From contig JAJYYO010000013.1 in NCBI GenBank assembly GCA_021800795.1, positions 17,824-81,823 of the forward strand: a stretch of DNA of 64,000 nt, written 5' to 3'. This DNA comes from Pseudomonadota bacterium. GTDB taxonomy: Bacteria; Pseudomonadota; Gammaproteobacteria; Burkholderiales; Gallionellaceae. The notes under the pieces were generated by a model, which was not told where the DNA came from, did not search any database, and was given only the letters and a program-made list of their open reading frames with translations. The position numbers and the translations under genes are program-made. Below are positions 8,539-16,594 of this stretch, piece after piece (the first letter of the stretch is position 1; the number at the start of each line of letters is the position of its first letter).

Positions 8539-11481
8539 ATGAAAACCCATAATCACGGCGACTCCTCCAGTACCATTTCACCTCTGCATGACCCCCTGGC
8601 GCCACCGCTTGCTGATGCGACGACTGAAGTCCGCAATACCACCTGTTACATGTGCGCCTGCCGCTGCGGCATACGCGTGCATCTGCGTAACGGCGAGGTG
8701 CGCTACATAGACGGCAATCCCGATCATCCGCTGAATAACGGGGTGATTTGCGCCAAGGGTTCTTCCGGTATCATGAAGCAGTATTCCCCCGCGCGGTTGA
8801 CCAAACCGCTGCGGCGCAAGCCCGGCACCGAGCGCGGAGCGGGCGTTTTCGAGGAAATCAGCTGGGACGAGACTTTCGAGATACTTGAAAAACGGCTGTC
8901 CCATCTGCGCGCAACCGATCCCAAGAAATTTGCCTTGTTTACCGGCCGCGATCAGATGCAAGCCCTGACCGGCATGTTTGCCCGTCAGTTCGGCACGCCC
9001 AACTATTCCGCGCATGGCGGTTTCTGTTCGGTGAATATGGCCGCCGGCATGATCTACACCATAGGCGGTTCGTTCTGGGAGTTCGGCGGCCCCGACCTTG
9101 AGCGCTCCAAGCTGTTCATCATGATAGGCACGGCCGAAGATCATCACTCCAACCCGATGAAGGTATCGTTGTCGAAATTCAAGCGCGAGGGCGGCCGCTT
9201 CATTTCGATCAATCCGGTACGCACCGGCTATTCGGCGATTGCCGACGAATGGGTGCCGATCCGCCCCGGCACCGACGGCGCGCTGATGCTGGCGCTGATA
9301 CACGAGCTGATCGCGCTGGGCCTGTATGACCGTGAATTCCTGGTGCGTTACACCAACTCGGGCCAGCTGATCAATCTCGATGCGGAGCACGATGAGTTCG
9401 GCATGTTCGTGCGCACCGAAGTGCCCGAAGAGGAAGGATGCTACGACCCGCAAAACAAATTATGGTGGGATCGCAATACCGACAAGGCGGTGGTGACGCA
9501 TACTGAGGGCGCTGATCCGTTTCTGCTGGGCGATTTCAAATTATCCGACGGCGTACCGGTCAAGCCGGCCTTTCAGTTGTTGAAGGAGCGGGTAGAGGAA
9601 TATACGCCGGAATGGGCAGCGCAGATCACCGGTATTCCGAGTGATACCATCCGTCGTCTGGCCCATGAAATGGGCATCACGGCTCGCGACCAGAAGATCG
9701 AACTGCCGATTGCCTGGACTGATTCCTGGGGCAAGGAGCATGAGTCCGTGATCGGCAATCCGGTCTCGTTTCATGCGATGCGGGGCCTTGCGGCACATTC
9801 CAACGGCTTTCAGACGATACGTGCATTGTCGATTCTGATGACCCTGCTGGGCACCATCGATAGGCCGGGCGGCTTCCGTCACAAGACGCCGTTCCCGCGT
9901 CCGATTCCGCCCTGTGCGCGTACCCCGAACACCCCGCTGGCGGTCAAGCCCAACACGCCTCTGGACGGTATGCCGCTGGGCTGGCCGGCTGACCCGGACG
10001 ATCTGTTTGTCAATCCGGACGGCACGCCGGTGCGTATCGACAAGGCGTTCTCCTGGGAGCATCCTTTATCGGTGCATGGACTGATGCATAACGTGATCAC
10101 CAACGCCTGGCGCGGTGATCCGTACAAGATCGACACGCTGCTGTTGTTCATGGCCAACATGGCGTGGAACTCGACCATGAACACCACAGAGGTGCGTAAC
10201 ATGCTCACCGACAAGGAGGAGGACGGCGAGTACAAGATTCCGTTCATCGTGGTATGCGATGCATTCCATTCCGAGACCACCGCGTTTGCCGATCTGATCC
10301 TGCCGGATACCACTTATCTTGAACGTCACGACGTGATGTCGATGCTCGATCGACCGATTTCGGAATTCGACGGTCCGGTCGATTCGGTGCGCATTCCGGT
10401 ATTGCCGCCGACGGGAGAGTGCCGTCCGTTCCAGGAAGTGCTGATCGAGCTTGGCACACGCCTGAAGCTGCCTGCCTTTGTCACCAAGGAAGGTTCTCGC
10501 AAGTATCGCGACTATCCCGACTTTATCGTCAACTGGGAGACCGAACCGGGTTCAGGTATCGGTTTTCTGTCCGGCTGGCGCGGCAAGGGCGGCGAAAAAT
10601 CCATGCGCGGCGAGCCGAACCCGAATCAGTGGGAGATGTACGCCAAGAATAACTGCATCCACCATCATGTGTTGCCGAAGTCCTATCAGTACATGCGCAA
10701 CTGGAACAAGGGTTATCTGGAATGGTCGCAGCGCAATCGCATCACGCGCTATGCCGAACCTATCCTGATCCATCTGTATTCCGAGGTGTTGCAGAAATTC
10801 CGCCTGGCCGCACAAGGCAAGGGAATCACGCGCCGTCCGCCCGCGCAACTGGCCAAACGCGTCGAGACTTATTTCGATCCGCTGCCGTTCTATTACGAGC
10901 CGCTGGAAACGCAGGTCACCGACAAGCACAAGTATCCGTTGTCGGCGCTGACACAGCGCCCGATGGCGATGTACCACTCCTGGGATTCGCAGAATGCCTG
11001 GCTGCGCCAGATTCATGCTTATAACTACTTGAATATCAATTCAAAAACGGCACAGGCGGCGGGGATTGCCGACGGCGGCTGGATGTGGGTCGAGTCGCAA
11101 TGGGGCAAGGTGCGCTGCATGGCACGCTACAGCGAGTCGGTCGAGCCCGGTACGGTGTGGACCTGGAATGCGATCGGCAAGGCGTCCGGTGCGTGGAATT
11201 TGTCGCCCGATGCGAATGAATCGCAGCAGGGTTTCCTGCTGAATCATTTGATTTCCGAAGAGTTGCCGGCAACGGCTGACGGCAAGGTGTTTTCCAACTC
11301 CGACCCGATCACCGGGCAAGCCGCCTGGTACGACGTGCGCGTGCGCATCTACAAGGCGGAAGAGGGCGAACCTCTTCAATCCTCACCTCAATTTGAACCT
11401 ATGAAGAAATATCCCGGCATGAAGGAACATCCGAGTTTGCTTGCCTATTTTGGCGGCAAGTTGAAAGGGGGCGCAAAGTGA
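8539..11481 (+). CDS. soeA: membrane-bound sulfite dehydrogenase, molybdopterin subunit SoeA
   Basis: A 980-residue molybdopterin oxidoreductase. Near the N terminus it has a [4Fe-4S] motif (Cys-x2-Cys-x3-Cys, then a fourth Cys about 30 residues on, followed by the usual Lys-Gly). Cys163 in a Gly-Gly-Phe-Cys-Ser-Val-Asn context is the likely molybdenum ligand. There is no twin-arginine signal, which agrees with SoeA being cytoplasmic and oxidising sulfite directly to sulfate with electrons passed to quinone. It is followed by an overlapping Fe-S subunit and a DmsC-type membrane subunit. A polysulfide or thiosulfate reductase is the main alternative, but the lack of a signal and the sulfur-oxidation setting favour Soe. 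Confidence 0.9.
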   Translation: MKTHNHGDSSSTISPLHDPLAPPLADATTEVRNTTCYMCACRCGIRVHLRNGEVRYIDGNPDHPLNNGVICAKGSSGIMKQYSPARLTKPLRRKPGTERGAGVFEEISWDETFEILEKRLSHLRATDPKKFALFTGRDQMQALTGMFARQFGTPNYSAHGGFCSVNMAAGMIYTIGGSFWEFGGPDLERSKLFIMIGTAEDHHSNPMKVSLSKFKREGGRFISINPVRTGYSAIADEWVPIRPGTDGALMLALIHELIALGLYDREFLVRYTNSGQLINLDAEHDEFGMFVRTEVPEEEGCYDPQNKLWWDRNTDKAVVTHTEGADPFLLGDFKLSDGVPVKPAFQLLKERVEEYTPEWAAQITGIPSDTIRRLAHEMGITARDQKIELPIAWTDSWGKEHESVIGNPVSFHAMRGLAAHSNGFQTIRALSILMTLLGTIDRPGGFRHKTPFPRPIPPCARTPNTPLAVKPNTPLDGMPLGWPADPDDLFVNPDGTPVRIDKAFSWEHPLSVHGLMHNVITNAWRGDPYKIDTLLLFMANMAWNSTMNTTEVRNMLTDKEEDGEYKIPFIVVCDAFHSETTAFADLILPDTTYLERHDVMSMLDRPISEFDGPVDSVRIPVLPPTGECRPFQEVLIELGTRLKLPAFVTKEGSRKYRDYPDFIVNWETEPGSGIGFLSGWRGKGGEKSMRGEPNPNQWEMYAKNNCIHHHVLPKSYQYMRNWNKGYLEWSQRNRITRYAEPILIHLYSEVLQKFRLAAQGKGITRRPPAQLAKRVETYFDPLPFYYEPLETQVTDKHKYPLSALTQRPMAMYHSWDSQNAWLRQIHAYNYLNINSKTAQAAGIADGGWMWVESQWGKVRCMARYSESVEPGTVWTWNAIGKASGAWNLSPDANESQQGFLLNHLISEELPATADGKVFSNSDPITGQAAWYDVRVRIYKAEEGEPLQSSPQFEPMKKYPGMKEHPSLLAYFGGKLKGGAK

Positions 11482-12209
11482 CCCAGCTTGCCTTAGTGAT
11501 CGATCTCAACGTGTGCGTGGGTTGCCACGCCTGCGTGACCAGCTGCAAGGAATGGAATACTTCCGGTTCGGCAGGGCCGTTGTGCGACGAGCGTCCCTAT
11601 GGAGCTGATCCTACCGGGACCTTCTTCAATCGCGTACAAACGTTCGAGATCGGCGAGTTTCCGAATACTGAAACGCTGCATTTGCCCAAGTCCTGCCTGC
11701 ACTGCGAAGATCCTCCCTGCGTGCCGGTATGCCCGACGGGCGCATCCTATAAACGCCGTGAAGACGGCATCGTGCTGGTAGATTACGACAAATGCATAGG
11801 CTGCAAATATTGCACCTGGGCATGCCCGTACGGTGCGCGCGAGTTCGACGAGAAGGAAAAGGTGATGAAGAAGTGCACCTTGTGCGTCGATCGCATTTAC
11901 GATATGACGCTGCCGGAGAACGACCGCAAGCCGTCCTGTGTGAAAGCCTGTCCGACCAGCGCACGCTTGTTCGGCGATGTGCACGATCCTGAATCGGCAG
12001 TATCGAAGGCGATACGCGAGAACGCCGGATACGCGCTGATGCCGGAGTGGGGTACGCACCCTGCCAATCAGTATCTGCCGCGTCGCAAGACGAATATCAA
12101 GATTCATGAAGATGAGCTTGAGCGTGCGGATAATCCGCTTAAAGTGGACGGACTGTTGCCCAAACCGGGCAAAAATGAGTCTTCCATGGACGATGTGTCT
12201 GCCTGGTGA
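11478..12209 (+). CDS. soeB: sulfite dehydrogenase, iron-sulfur subunit SoeB
   Basis: A 243-residue ferredoxin-like subunit with four cysteine groups: Cys-Val-Gly-Cys-His-Ala-Cys, Cys-Leu-His-Cys-x4-Cys, Cys-Ile-Gly-Cys-Lys-Tyr-Cys, and Cys-Thr-Leu-Cys with a late Cys-Val-Lys-Ala-Cys-Pro. This is the usual DmsB/SoeB set for four [4Fe-4S] clusters linking the molybdenum subunit to the membrane anchor. It starts with GTG, which overlaps the soeA stop codon (GTGA), indicating translational coupling. No export signal is seen, so the complex faces the cytoplasm. Confidence 0.92.
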   Translation: MTQLALVIDLNVCVGCHACVTSCKEWNTSGSAGPLCDERPYGADPTGTFFNRVQTFEIGEFPNTETLHLPKSCLHCEDPPCVPVCPTGASYKRREDGIVLVDYDKCIGCKYCTWACPYGAREFDEKEKVMKKCTLCVDRIYDMTLPENDRKPSCVKACPTSARLFGDVHDPESAVSKAIRENAGYALMPEWGTHPANQYLPRRKTNIKIHEDELERADNPLKVDGLLPKPGKNESSMDDVSAW

Positions 12210-12213
12210 TGAT

Positions 12214-13185
12214 ATGAAACCTGCTTATTCTGTTATTTTTCTGACAACCTTGATCGGCGCGGCACAAGGCCTGTTTCTCGCGCTGTTCACGCATCAATCC
12301 TACGCACTGTTCGGCCTGCTGCCGATGCAATCCGACGCATTTTATGGCTATGGCAGCGTACTTGCCCTGATCCTGCTGGCAGGCGGACTGATCGCCTCCT
12401 TCTTTCATCTGGGCAGACCTGAACGCGCCTGGCGCTCTGCTACGCAATGGCGCACTTCCTGGTTGTCTCGTGAAGTCATCGCCTTGCCGGCCTTCATGGG
12501 GCTGACCTTCCTTTACGCTGCCGTGCATCTGACCGGTTATAAACCGGTCATCTGGGCGTTGCCCGGCGGAATGGTTTTTGATCTGTCGATCGTGCTGGGC
12601 GCCATCGGCACGCTGCTGGCGTTTACGCTGTTCGTCTGCACCGGCATGATCTATGCCTGCCTGCGCTTTCTGCGCGAGTGGCATTCCCCGCTTACCGTTA
12701 TCAACTATATGCTGATGGGCAGCGCCTCCGGTTTCACGCTGGCGGCGTTCTATGCGGCAATGACGACCCCATCGCAGGCTGATTTCTTCGGAGGCTGGGC
12801 GATTATCATCACACTGCTGGCATTGCTAGGCAGAATTGCGTCTCTGGTGCGCAATGCGCGTCTGAAGGCGACATCGACGATACAGACGGCCATCGGCGTC
12901 AAACACCCGCGTATCGTGCAGCGCTCGCAGGGTTTCATGGGCGGATCATTCAATACCCGTGAATTCTTTCACGGCAAGAGCGATGCCTTTTTGCGTGCGA
13001 TCAAACCGGCATTTTTGCTGATGGCTTTTGTGGCGCCGCTAGTTTTGCTGATGGCAGGCATGTTGACTCCCTCGTTGTTTGGCGTGGCGTTTATCGTGCA
13101 GTATGCAGGATTGCTGGCTGAGCGCTGGTTCTTCTTTGCGCAGGCGAATCACCCGCAAAACCTGTACTACCAGACGGTAGGCTGA
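12214..13185 (+). CDS. soeC: sulfite dehydrogenase, DmsC-type membrane anchor SoeC
   Basis: A 323-residue integral membrane protein with about eight hydrophobic helices and the DmsC pattern (a Phe-His-Leu-Gly-Arg-Pro segment after helix two and a long loop with Gln-Gly-Phe-Met-Gly-Gly). It anchors SoeAB and passes electrons to the quinone pool. The ATG at 12214 lies 4 bases after the soeB stop, so the three genes form one tight operon. Longer in-frame readings overlap soeB and would add a non-family N terminus. Confidence 0.9.
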   Translation: MKPAYSVIFLTTLIGAAQGLFLALFTHQSYALFGLLPMQSDAFYGYGSVLALILLAGGLIASFFHLGRPERAWRSATQWRTSWLSREVIALPAFMGLTFLYAAVHLTGYKPVIWALPGGMVFDLSIVLGAIGTLLAFTLFVCTGMIYACLRFLREWHSPLTVINYMLMGSASGFTLAAFYAAMTTPSQADFFGGWAIIITLLALLGRIASLVRNARLKATSTIQTAIGVKHPRIVQRSQGFMGGSFNTREFFHGKSDAFLRAIKPAFLLMAFVAPLVLLMAGMLTPSLFGVAFIVQYAGLLAERWFFFAQANHPQNLYYQTVG

Positions 13186-13238
13186 TTACCGATACAGTTG
13201 AAGCCGCGTTCCCTTAAAATATTTACAGGTAAGCACTG

Positions 13239-14222
13239 ATGTTGAACTCACTGATTTGCAGGCTGCAAAGTGCAGGCGGTCTGCTCAAGACAAATGCGAT
13301 GCTGCTGCTGCTCTCGATGACGCTGTTTACAGCAGGCGCCTATGCTGCCGAAACGCTGCCTCAGGTTGCCGGCAGCTTGCCATGGTGGGGTTGGGCGCTG
13401 GCTTTATTTGTAACCTGCTTCTTTTTGGGAATTGTCGCCGTTCCTTCCGGTGTGGGCGGCGGGGTATTGTTTGTACCGATTGTGGGGGGGTTCTTTCCTT
13501 TTCATCTGGACTTCGTGCGGGGCGCCGGTTTGCTGGTCGCCCTGGCAAGTTCGCTCGCGGCAGGACCTTCGCTGATGCGTGGCGGGTTGGCGGATCTGAG
13601 ACTGGCTTTGCCGCTGGCTGTGCTGGCTTCTGCCAGCGCCATCGTAGGCGCTCTGGTCGGCCTCGCGATTCCTGCCAGCGTGGTGCAGATCGCACTCGGT
13701 CTCACTATTCTGGGCATCGTGACATTGATGGCGACTGCCAAAAAATCCGAATTTCCCATTGTGCCTGCGGCGGATCGCCTGTCCATCGCGTTATCCATGC
13801 ACGGGATGTTTCGCGACACGGCGCAGGGGAAAAATATCTCGTGGAAAGTACACCGCACCCCGCTGGGTATTTTCCTGTTTGTTTTTATCGGCTTCATAGG
13901 CGGGCTGTTCGGGGTTGGTGCCGGCTGGGCGAATTTGCCCGTACTCAATCTGTTGATGGGCGCCCCGATCAAACTGGCTGCGGGTACTTCCGGTTTGATT
14001 CTGACGCTTGCCAGTTCATCGGCTACCTGGGTTTATCTCAATGAAGGCTCCGTGCTGGCGATCATCGCCGTTCCTTCGGTGATCGGCATGATGCTGGGGG
14101 CGATGATAGGCGCGCGTCTGCTGCATGTGTTGAGAGCTTCCGTCGTGCGTAAAATGGTCATTTCCTTGTTGCTGTTCGCCGGGATACGCGCCTTGCTGAA
14201 AGGATTGGGAATCTGGCCATGA
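13239..14222 (+). CDS. TauE/SafE-family sulfite/anion exporter
   Basis: A 327-residue membrane protein of the TSUP (TauE/SafE) family: two related halves of about four helices each, with Gly-rich segments (Pro-Ser-Gly-Val-Gly-Gly-Gly and Gly-Gly-Leu-Phe-Gly-Val-Gly-Ala-Gly) at the pseudo-repeat starts. Members export sulfite, sulfoacetate or related anions. Its place 53 bases after soeABC suggests removal of excess sulfite or product sulfate, which is inferred. A hydrophobic N-terminal stretch ending in Ala-Tyr-Ala may be a cleaved signal. The 3' end overlaps the next gene by 4 bases (ATGA). Confidence 0.85.
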   Translation: MLNSLICRLQSAGGLLKTNAMLLLLSMTLFTAGAYAAETLPQVAGSLPWWGWALALFVTCFFLGIVAVPSGVGGGVLFVPIVGGFFPFHLDFVRGAGLLVALASSLAAGPSLMRGGLADLRLALPLAVLASASAIVGALVGLAIPASVVQIALGLTILGIVTLMATAKKSEFPIVPAADRLSIALSMHGMFRDTAQGKNISWKVHRTPLGIFLFVFIGFIGGLFGVGAGWANLPVLNLLMGAPIKLAAGTSGLILTLASSSATWVYLNEGSVLAIIAVPSVIGMMLGAMIGARLLHVLRASVVRKMVISLLLFAGIRALLKGLGIWP

Positions 14223-14653
14223 ATATTTCAAATAACGAGTCTGCCGGCGAACCCGTGCTTTCCGAGGAACAGCAGCGTTACGCAAGCTGGTTGAATTGGG
14301 GCGCACGCTCCGGCTTGCTGATGCTCATTGTGGCCTTCCTGGCCTATGTGACAGGCTGGCTGCCGGCCGATGTGCCGCTGAATGAATTGCCCAAGGTATG
14401 GGGGCTGCCTGTAGATGCGTATCTGAAGCAAACCGGCGCGCCAACGGGCTGGAGTTGGTTGACCCGGATCGGGCGGGGCGATTTTGCCGGCTTGATTGGC
14501 ATTGCCTGGTTGTCGGCCAGTTCGCTGATCTGCCTGCTGGCCGTGCTGCCGATTTACGCGCGGCGTCGAGACTGGGTATTCGTTGCATTATGTGTGGGCG
14601 CACTGGCGGTACAGTTGCTGGCAGCGTCCGGCTGGCTGACTGCCGGCAAATAG
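14219..14653 (+). CDS. small membrane protein of unknown function
   Basis: A 144-residue protein with three predicted membrane segments (roughly residues 30-50, 88-110 and 118-138) and a central soluble loop rich in Pro and Trp. The ATG overlaps the TauE/SafE stop codon, so the two are translationally coupled and probably act together, for example as an accessory to the exporter. It resembles small membrane proteins often encoded after TSUP genes (DUF1634-like), but I am not sure of the family. Confidence 0.72.
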   Translation: MNISNNESAGEPVLSEEQQRYASWLNWGARSGLLMLIVAFLAYVTGWLPADVPLNELPKVWGLPVDAYLKQTGAPTGWSWLTRIGRGDFAGLIGIAWLSASSLICLLAVLPIYARRRDWVFVALCVGALAVQLLAASGWLTAGK

Positions 14654-14663
14654 GGAATCCATC

Positions 14664-15479
14664 ATGACTAATCAAGCGTTCACTCGTATCCTGCTGGCTA
14701 CCGAACATACCGAATTCGATGCGGGTGCCGAGCGCGTCGCATTTGCCATGGCACAAAAAAGCGGCCGGCCTTTGCGAGTCGTTTTCCCGCTGTTGAGCAA
14801 TCCCGAATATGAGGCTGAAATGCCCGAATTCGCCTTGCATGCAGAGCAGGCGGCGGCCGAGAAAATTGCTCAGTTGCGCGACAGGGCACAGGTGTCGGGC
14901 GTACAGCTGGATGTGCATGTGCGGCGGGGATCGCACAGACACCAGGAAATAGTGGCGGAAGCGGTCGAATCTCAAACCGATCTGATCGTCATACGCCGAC
15001 GCGGCAAACCCGGTTTCTTTGCACGGATGCTGGTAGGTGATATGGTCAGCCGCGTGATACACGACGCCTCGTGCAACGTGTTGATGGTGCCGCGCAAGGC
15101 GGAATTGTGGCGCCGCCAGGTGCTCGTCGCAGTGGGTGACACCCCTTCTGCGCCCGATATTTCCAAAGCCGCCGGAACCATCGCGGGCATCTACGGGTTG
15201 CCGCTCACCGTGTTGAGTGTAGCGGCCGACACGGATGGCTTGGCGAGGACGCAAAGCCTTAATACCTTGAACGTCGCCCTGGCTCCCGGCGCTGCTGTGC
15301 GTGGCGAGGTGCGCGTCGGCAATCTGGTGGAGCAGACGATTGCAGTCGTGAAACAGACCGGCGCTGACCTGGTGGTGATCGGGCGACAGCGCTATCATCT
15401 CTTTCCGTTGGGCGGGCGGAGCAATATGCAGGACATCGCGGGCAATATGGATGTGCCGACGCTGGTGATAGCTGTATAA
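14664..15479 (+). CDS. tandem universal stress protein (UspA family)
   Basis: A 271-residue cytoplasmic protein made of two Usp domains (about 1-140 and 148-271). The first ends near Asp-Leu-Ile-Val-Ile-Arg-Arg with a following Ser-Arg-Val-Ile-His-Asp-Ala segment. The second has Asp-Leu-Val-Val-Ile-Gly-Arg and a C-terminal Val-Pro-Thr-Leu-Val-Ile. It lies 10 bases after the small membrane gene and is the last gene of the soe-exporter transcript. Some Usp proteins bind ATP and gate transporters, so a link to the exporter is plausible but unproven. Confidence 0.85.
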   Translation: MTNQAFTRILLATEHTEFDAGAERVAFAMAQKSGRPLRVVFPLLSNPEYEAEMPEFALHAEQAAAEKIAQLRDRAQVSGVQLDVHVRRGSHRHQEIVAEAVESQTDLIVIRRRGKPGFFARMLVGDMVSRVIHDASCNVLMVPRKAELWRRQVLVAVGDTPSAPDISKAAGTIAGIYGLPLTVLSVAADTDGLARTQSLNTLNVALAPGAAVRGEVRVGNLVEQTIAVVKQTGADLVVIGRQRYHLFPLGGRSNMQDIAGNMDVPTLVIAV

Positions 15480-15493
15480 GCATTTGTTTATAA

Positions 15494-15511
15494 ATAACCC
15501 TAGAGGGTTAT
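15494..15511. promoter_or_regulatory. palindrome ATAACCC-N4-GGGTTAT upstream of tusA
   Basis: A perfect 7-bp inverted repeat with a 4-base spacer (TAGA), 15 bases after the Usp stop and about 130 bases before tusA. It could be a short terminator, but there is no T-run. The same arrangement occurs near dsrA (25171-25186) and petA (45501-45516), which favours an operator. Confidence 0.5.
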
Positions 15512-15604
15512 CAGTATTCCCCTTCGTGGGTATGGACGAAACTATCTAGCTCGTTCTTAATTGAGCCTCTGCTTTGTAAGCGTGGGTTCAGCTTTGTTTA
15601 GCGG

Positions 15605-15619
15605 TGTTTTATTAACTTG
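15605..15619 (+). promoter_or_regulatory. 15-base sequence shared with the cytochrome c leader
   Basis: TGTTTTATTAACTTG ends just before the tusA ribosome site. The identical 15 bases precede the ribosome site of the small cytochrome c gene (48316-48330). It probably belongs to the promoter or the transcribed leader; its role is unknown. Confidence 0.4.
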
Positions 15620-15632
15620 TAGGAGATGAAAG

Positions 15633-15860
15633 ATGAATTTTAATAAAGAATTTGATGCCAGTGGCATGTCCTGCCCTTTGCCTATCGTAAAAACAAAAAA
15701 ATCGCTGGCCGATATGGAATCGGGTCAAGTGCTCAAGGTTATCGCCACCGATTGTGGCGCGGTCAAGGACATGCAGGCTTTTGCCGATCAGACCGGCAAC
15801 AAACTGCTCTCCAACACTGAAGATTGCGGCAAGTACATTTTCTTTATACAGAAGAAATAA
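15633..15860 (+). CDS. tusA: TusA-family sulfur carrier protein
   Basis: A 75-residue TusA domain with the conserved Cys14-Pro-x-Pro motif that carries a persulfide in the cytoplasm. In sulfur oxidisers TusA passes sulfane sulfur towards DsrEFH and DsrC. A second cysteine group (Asp-Cys-Gly-Ala near 45, Asp-Cys-Gly-Lys near 68) is typical of the family. The start follows a clear AGGAG. It is paired with dsrE2 24 bases downstream; the rhodanese that usually completes this trio is not adjacent. Confidence 0.93.
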   Translation: MNFNKEFDASGMSCPLPIVKTKKSLADMESGQVLKVIATDCGAVKDMQAFADQTGNKLLSNTEDCGKYIFFIQKK

Positions 15861-15884
15861 GCAGTCACTTCAAAGGGGTAAAGC

Positions 15885-16355
15885 ATGACTACCAAAAAAA
15901 TGGCGATTATCGCCACCAAGGGCACGCTGGACATGGCGTATCCGCCGTTTATTCTGGCCTCCACCGCAGCCGCGTTAGGTTACGACGTGCAGATTTTCTT
16001 CACTTTCTACGGCTTGCAATTGCTGCGCAAGGACCTGTCGAACGTGATGATCAGTCCGCTGGCCAATCCGGCGATGCCGATGCCGGTGCCGATGCCGGTA
16101 TTCGTGCAGATGTTGCCCGGCATGGAGTCGATGGCAACCATGATGATGAAGCAAAAGCTCAAGAAACACGGCGTGGCGTCATTGGAAGAATTGCGTGACC
16201 TGTGTCTGGAAGCGGATGTAAAATTCATCGCCTGTCAGATGACGGTAGATCTGTTTGAATTCGACAAGAGTGAATTCATCGATAACGTCGAATACGGCGG
16301 CGCAGCGATGTTCTTCGGTTTTGCGGGCGAGACCGACATCTGTTTGTTCGTTTAA
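15885..16355 (+). CDS. dsrE2: DsrE2-type DsrE/F/H-like sulfur-trafficking protein
   Basis: A 156-residue DsrE-fold protein of the DsrE2 type. It starts with a Lys-Met-Ala-Ile-Ile-Ala-Thr-Lys-Gly-Thr-Leu-Asp segment, has a Met/Pro-rich central hairpin (residues about 62-88) that is characteristic and probably membrane-associated, and a cysteine in Phe-Ile-Ala-Cys-Gln-Met-Thr-Val-Asp. DsrE2 proteins work with TusA and rhodanese in moving sulfane sulfur in the cytoplasm. The pairing with tusA supports this. Its direct sulfur-binding role is less certain than for DsrEFH. Confidence 0.9.
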   Translation: MTTKKMAIIATKGTLDMAYPPFILASTAAALGYDVQIFFTFYGLQLLRKDLSNVMISPLANPAMPMPVPMPVFVQMLPGMESMATMMMKQKLKKHGVASLEELRDLCLEADVKFIACQMTVDLFEFDKSEFIDNVEYGGAAMFFGFAGETDICLFV

Positions 16356-16374
16356 GCTTCAAATGAAGTTTAAT

Positions 16375-16515
16375 GTGAATTTCGCGTAGCGATTCGTTCG
16401 TTCCCTCTCCCTCCGGGAGATAACCAGCAACTTAGGCATCGTTCTCTGATGCCTTAGGCGATGGTTAGTTGTTCTATCAGGGTTCGGGTGAGGGAAGCGG
16501 GCATGGCGAGTTCAT
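16375..16515 (+). repeat. dispersed repeat copy R1, carrying a nested palindromic insert
   Basis: This matches copies at 22651-22734 and 28561-28640: a left arm GTGAAWYTCGCGTAGCG, a central CCCTCTCCCTCCGGGAG, and a right part GGGTTYGGGTGAGGG followed by GGCATG. In this copy about 60 bases interrupt the second half of the central hairpin. The insert is itself palindromic (AGGCATC-N7-GATGCCT). Located downstream of dsrE2. Confidence 0.75.
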
Positions 16516-16594
16516 AATCAGGGGTGGCTATAAGCCATGCCCGTTAGTAGTGCCGGGCAATAAATCATTCAAATAATACTCAGGGAGAGTCGCA

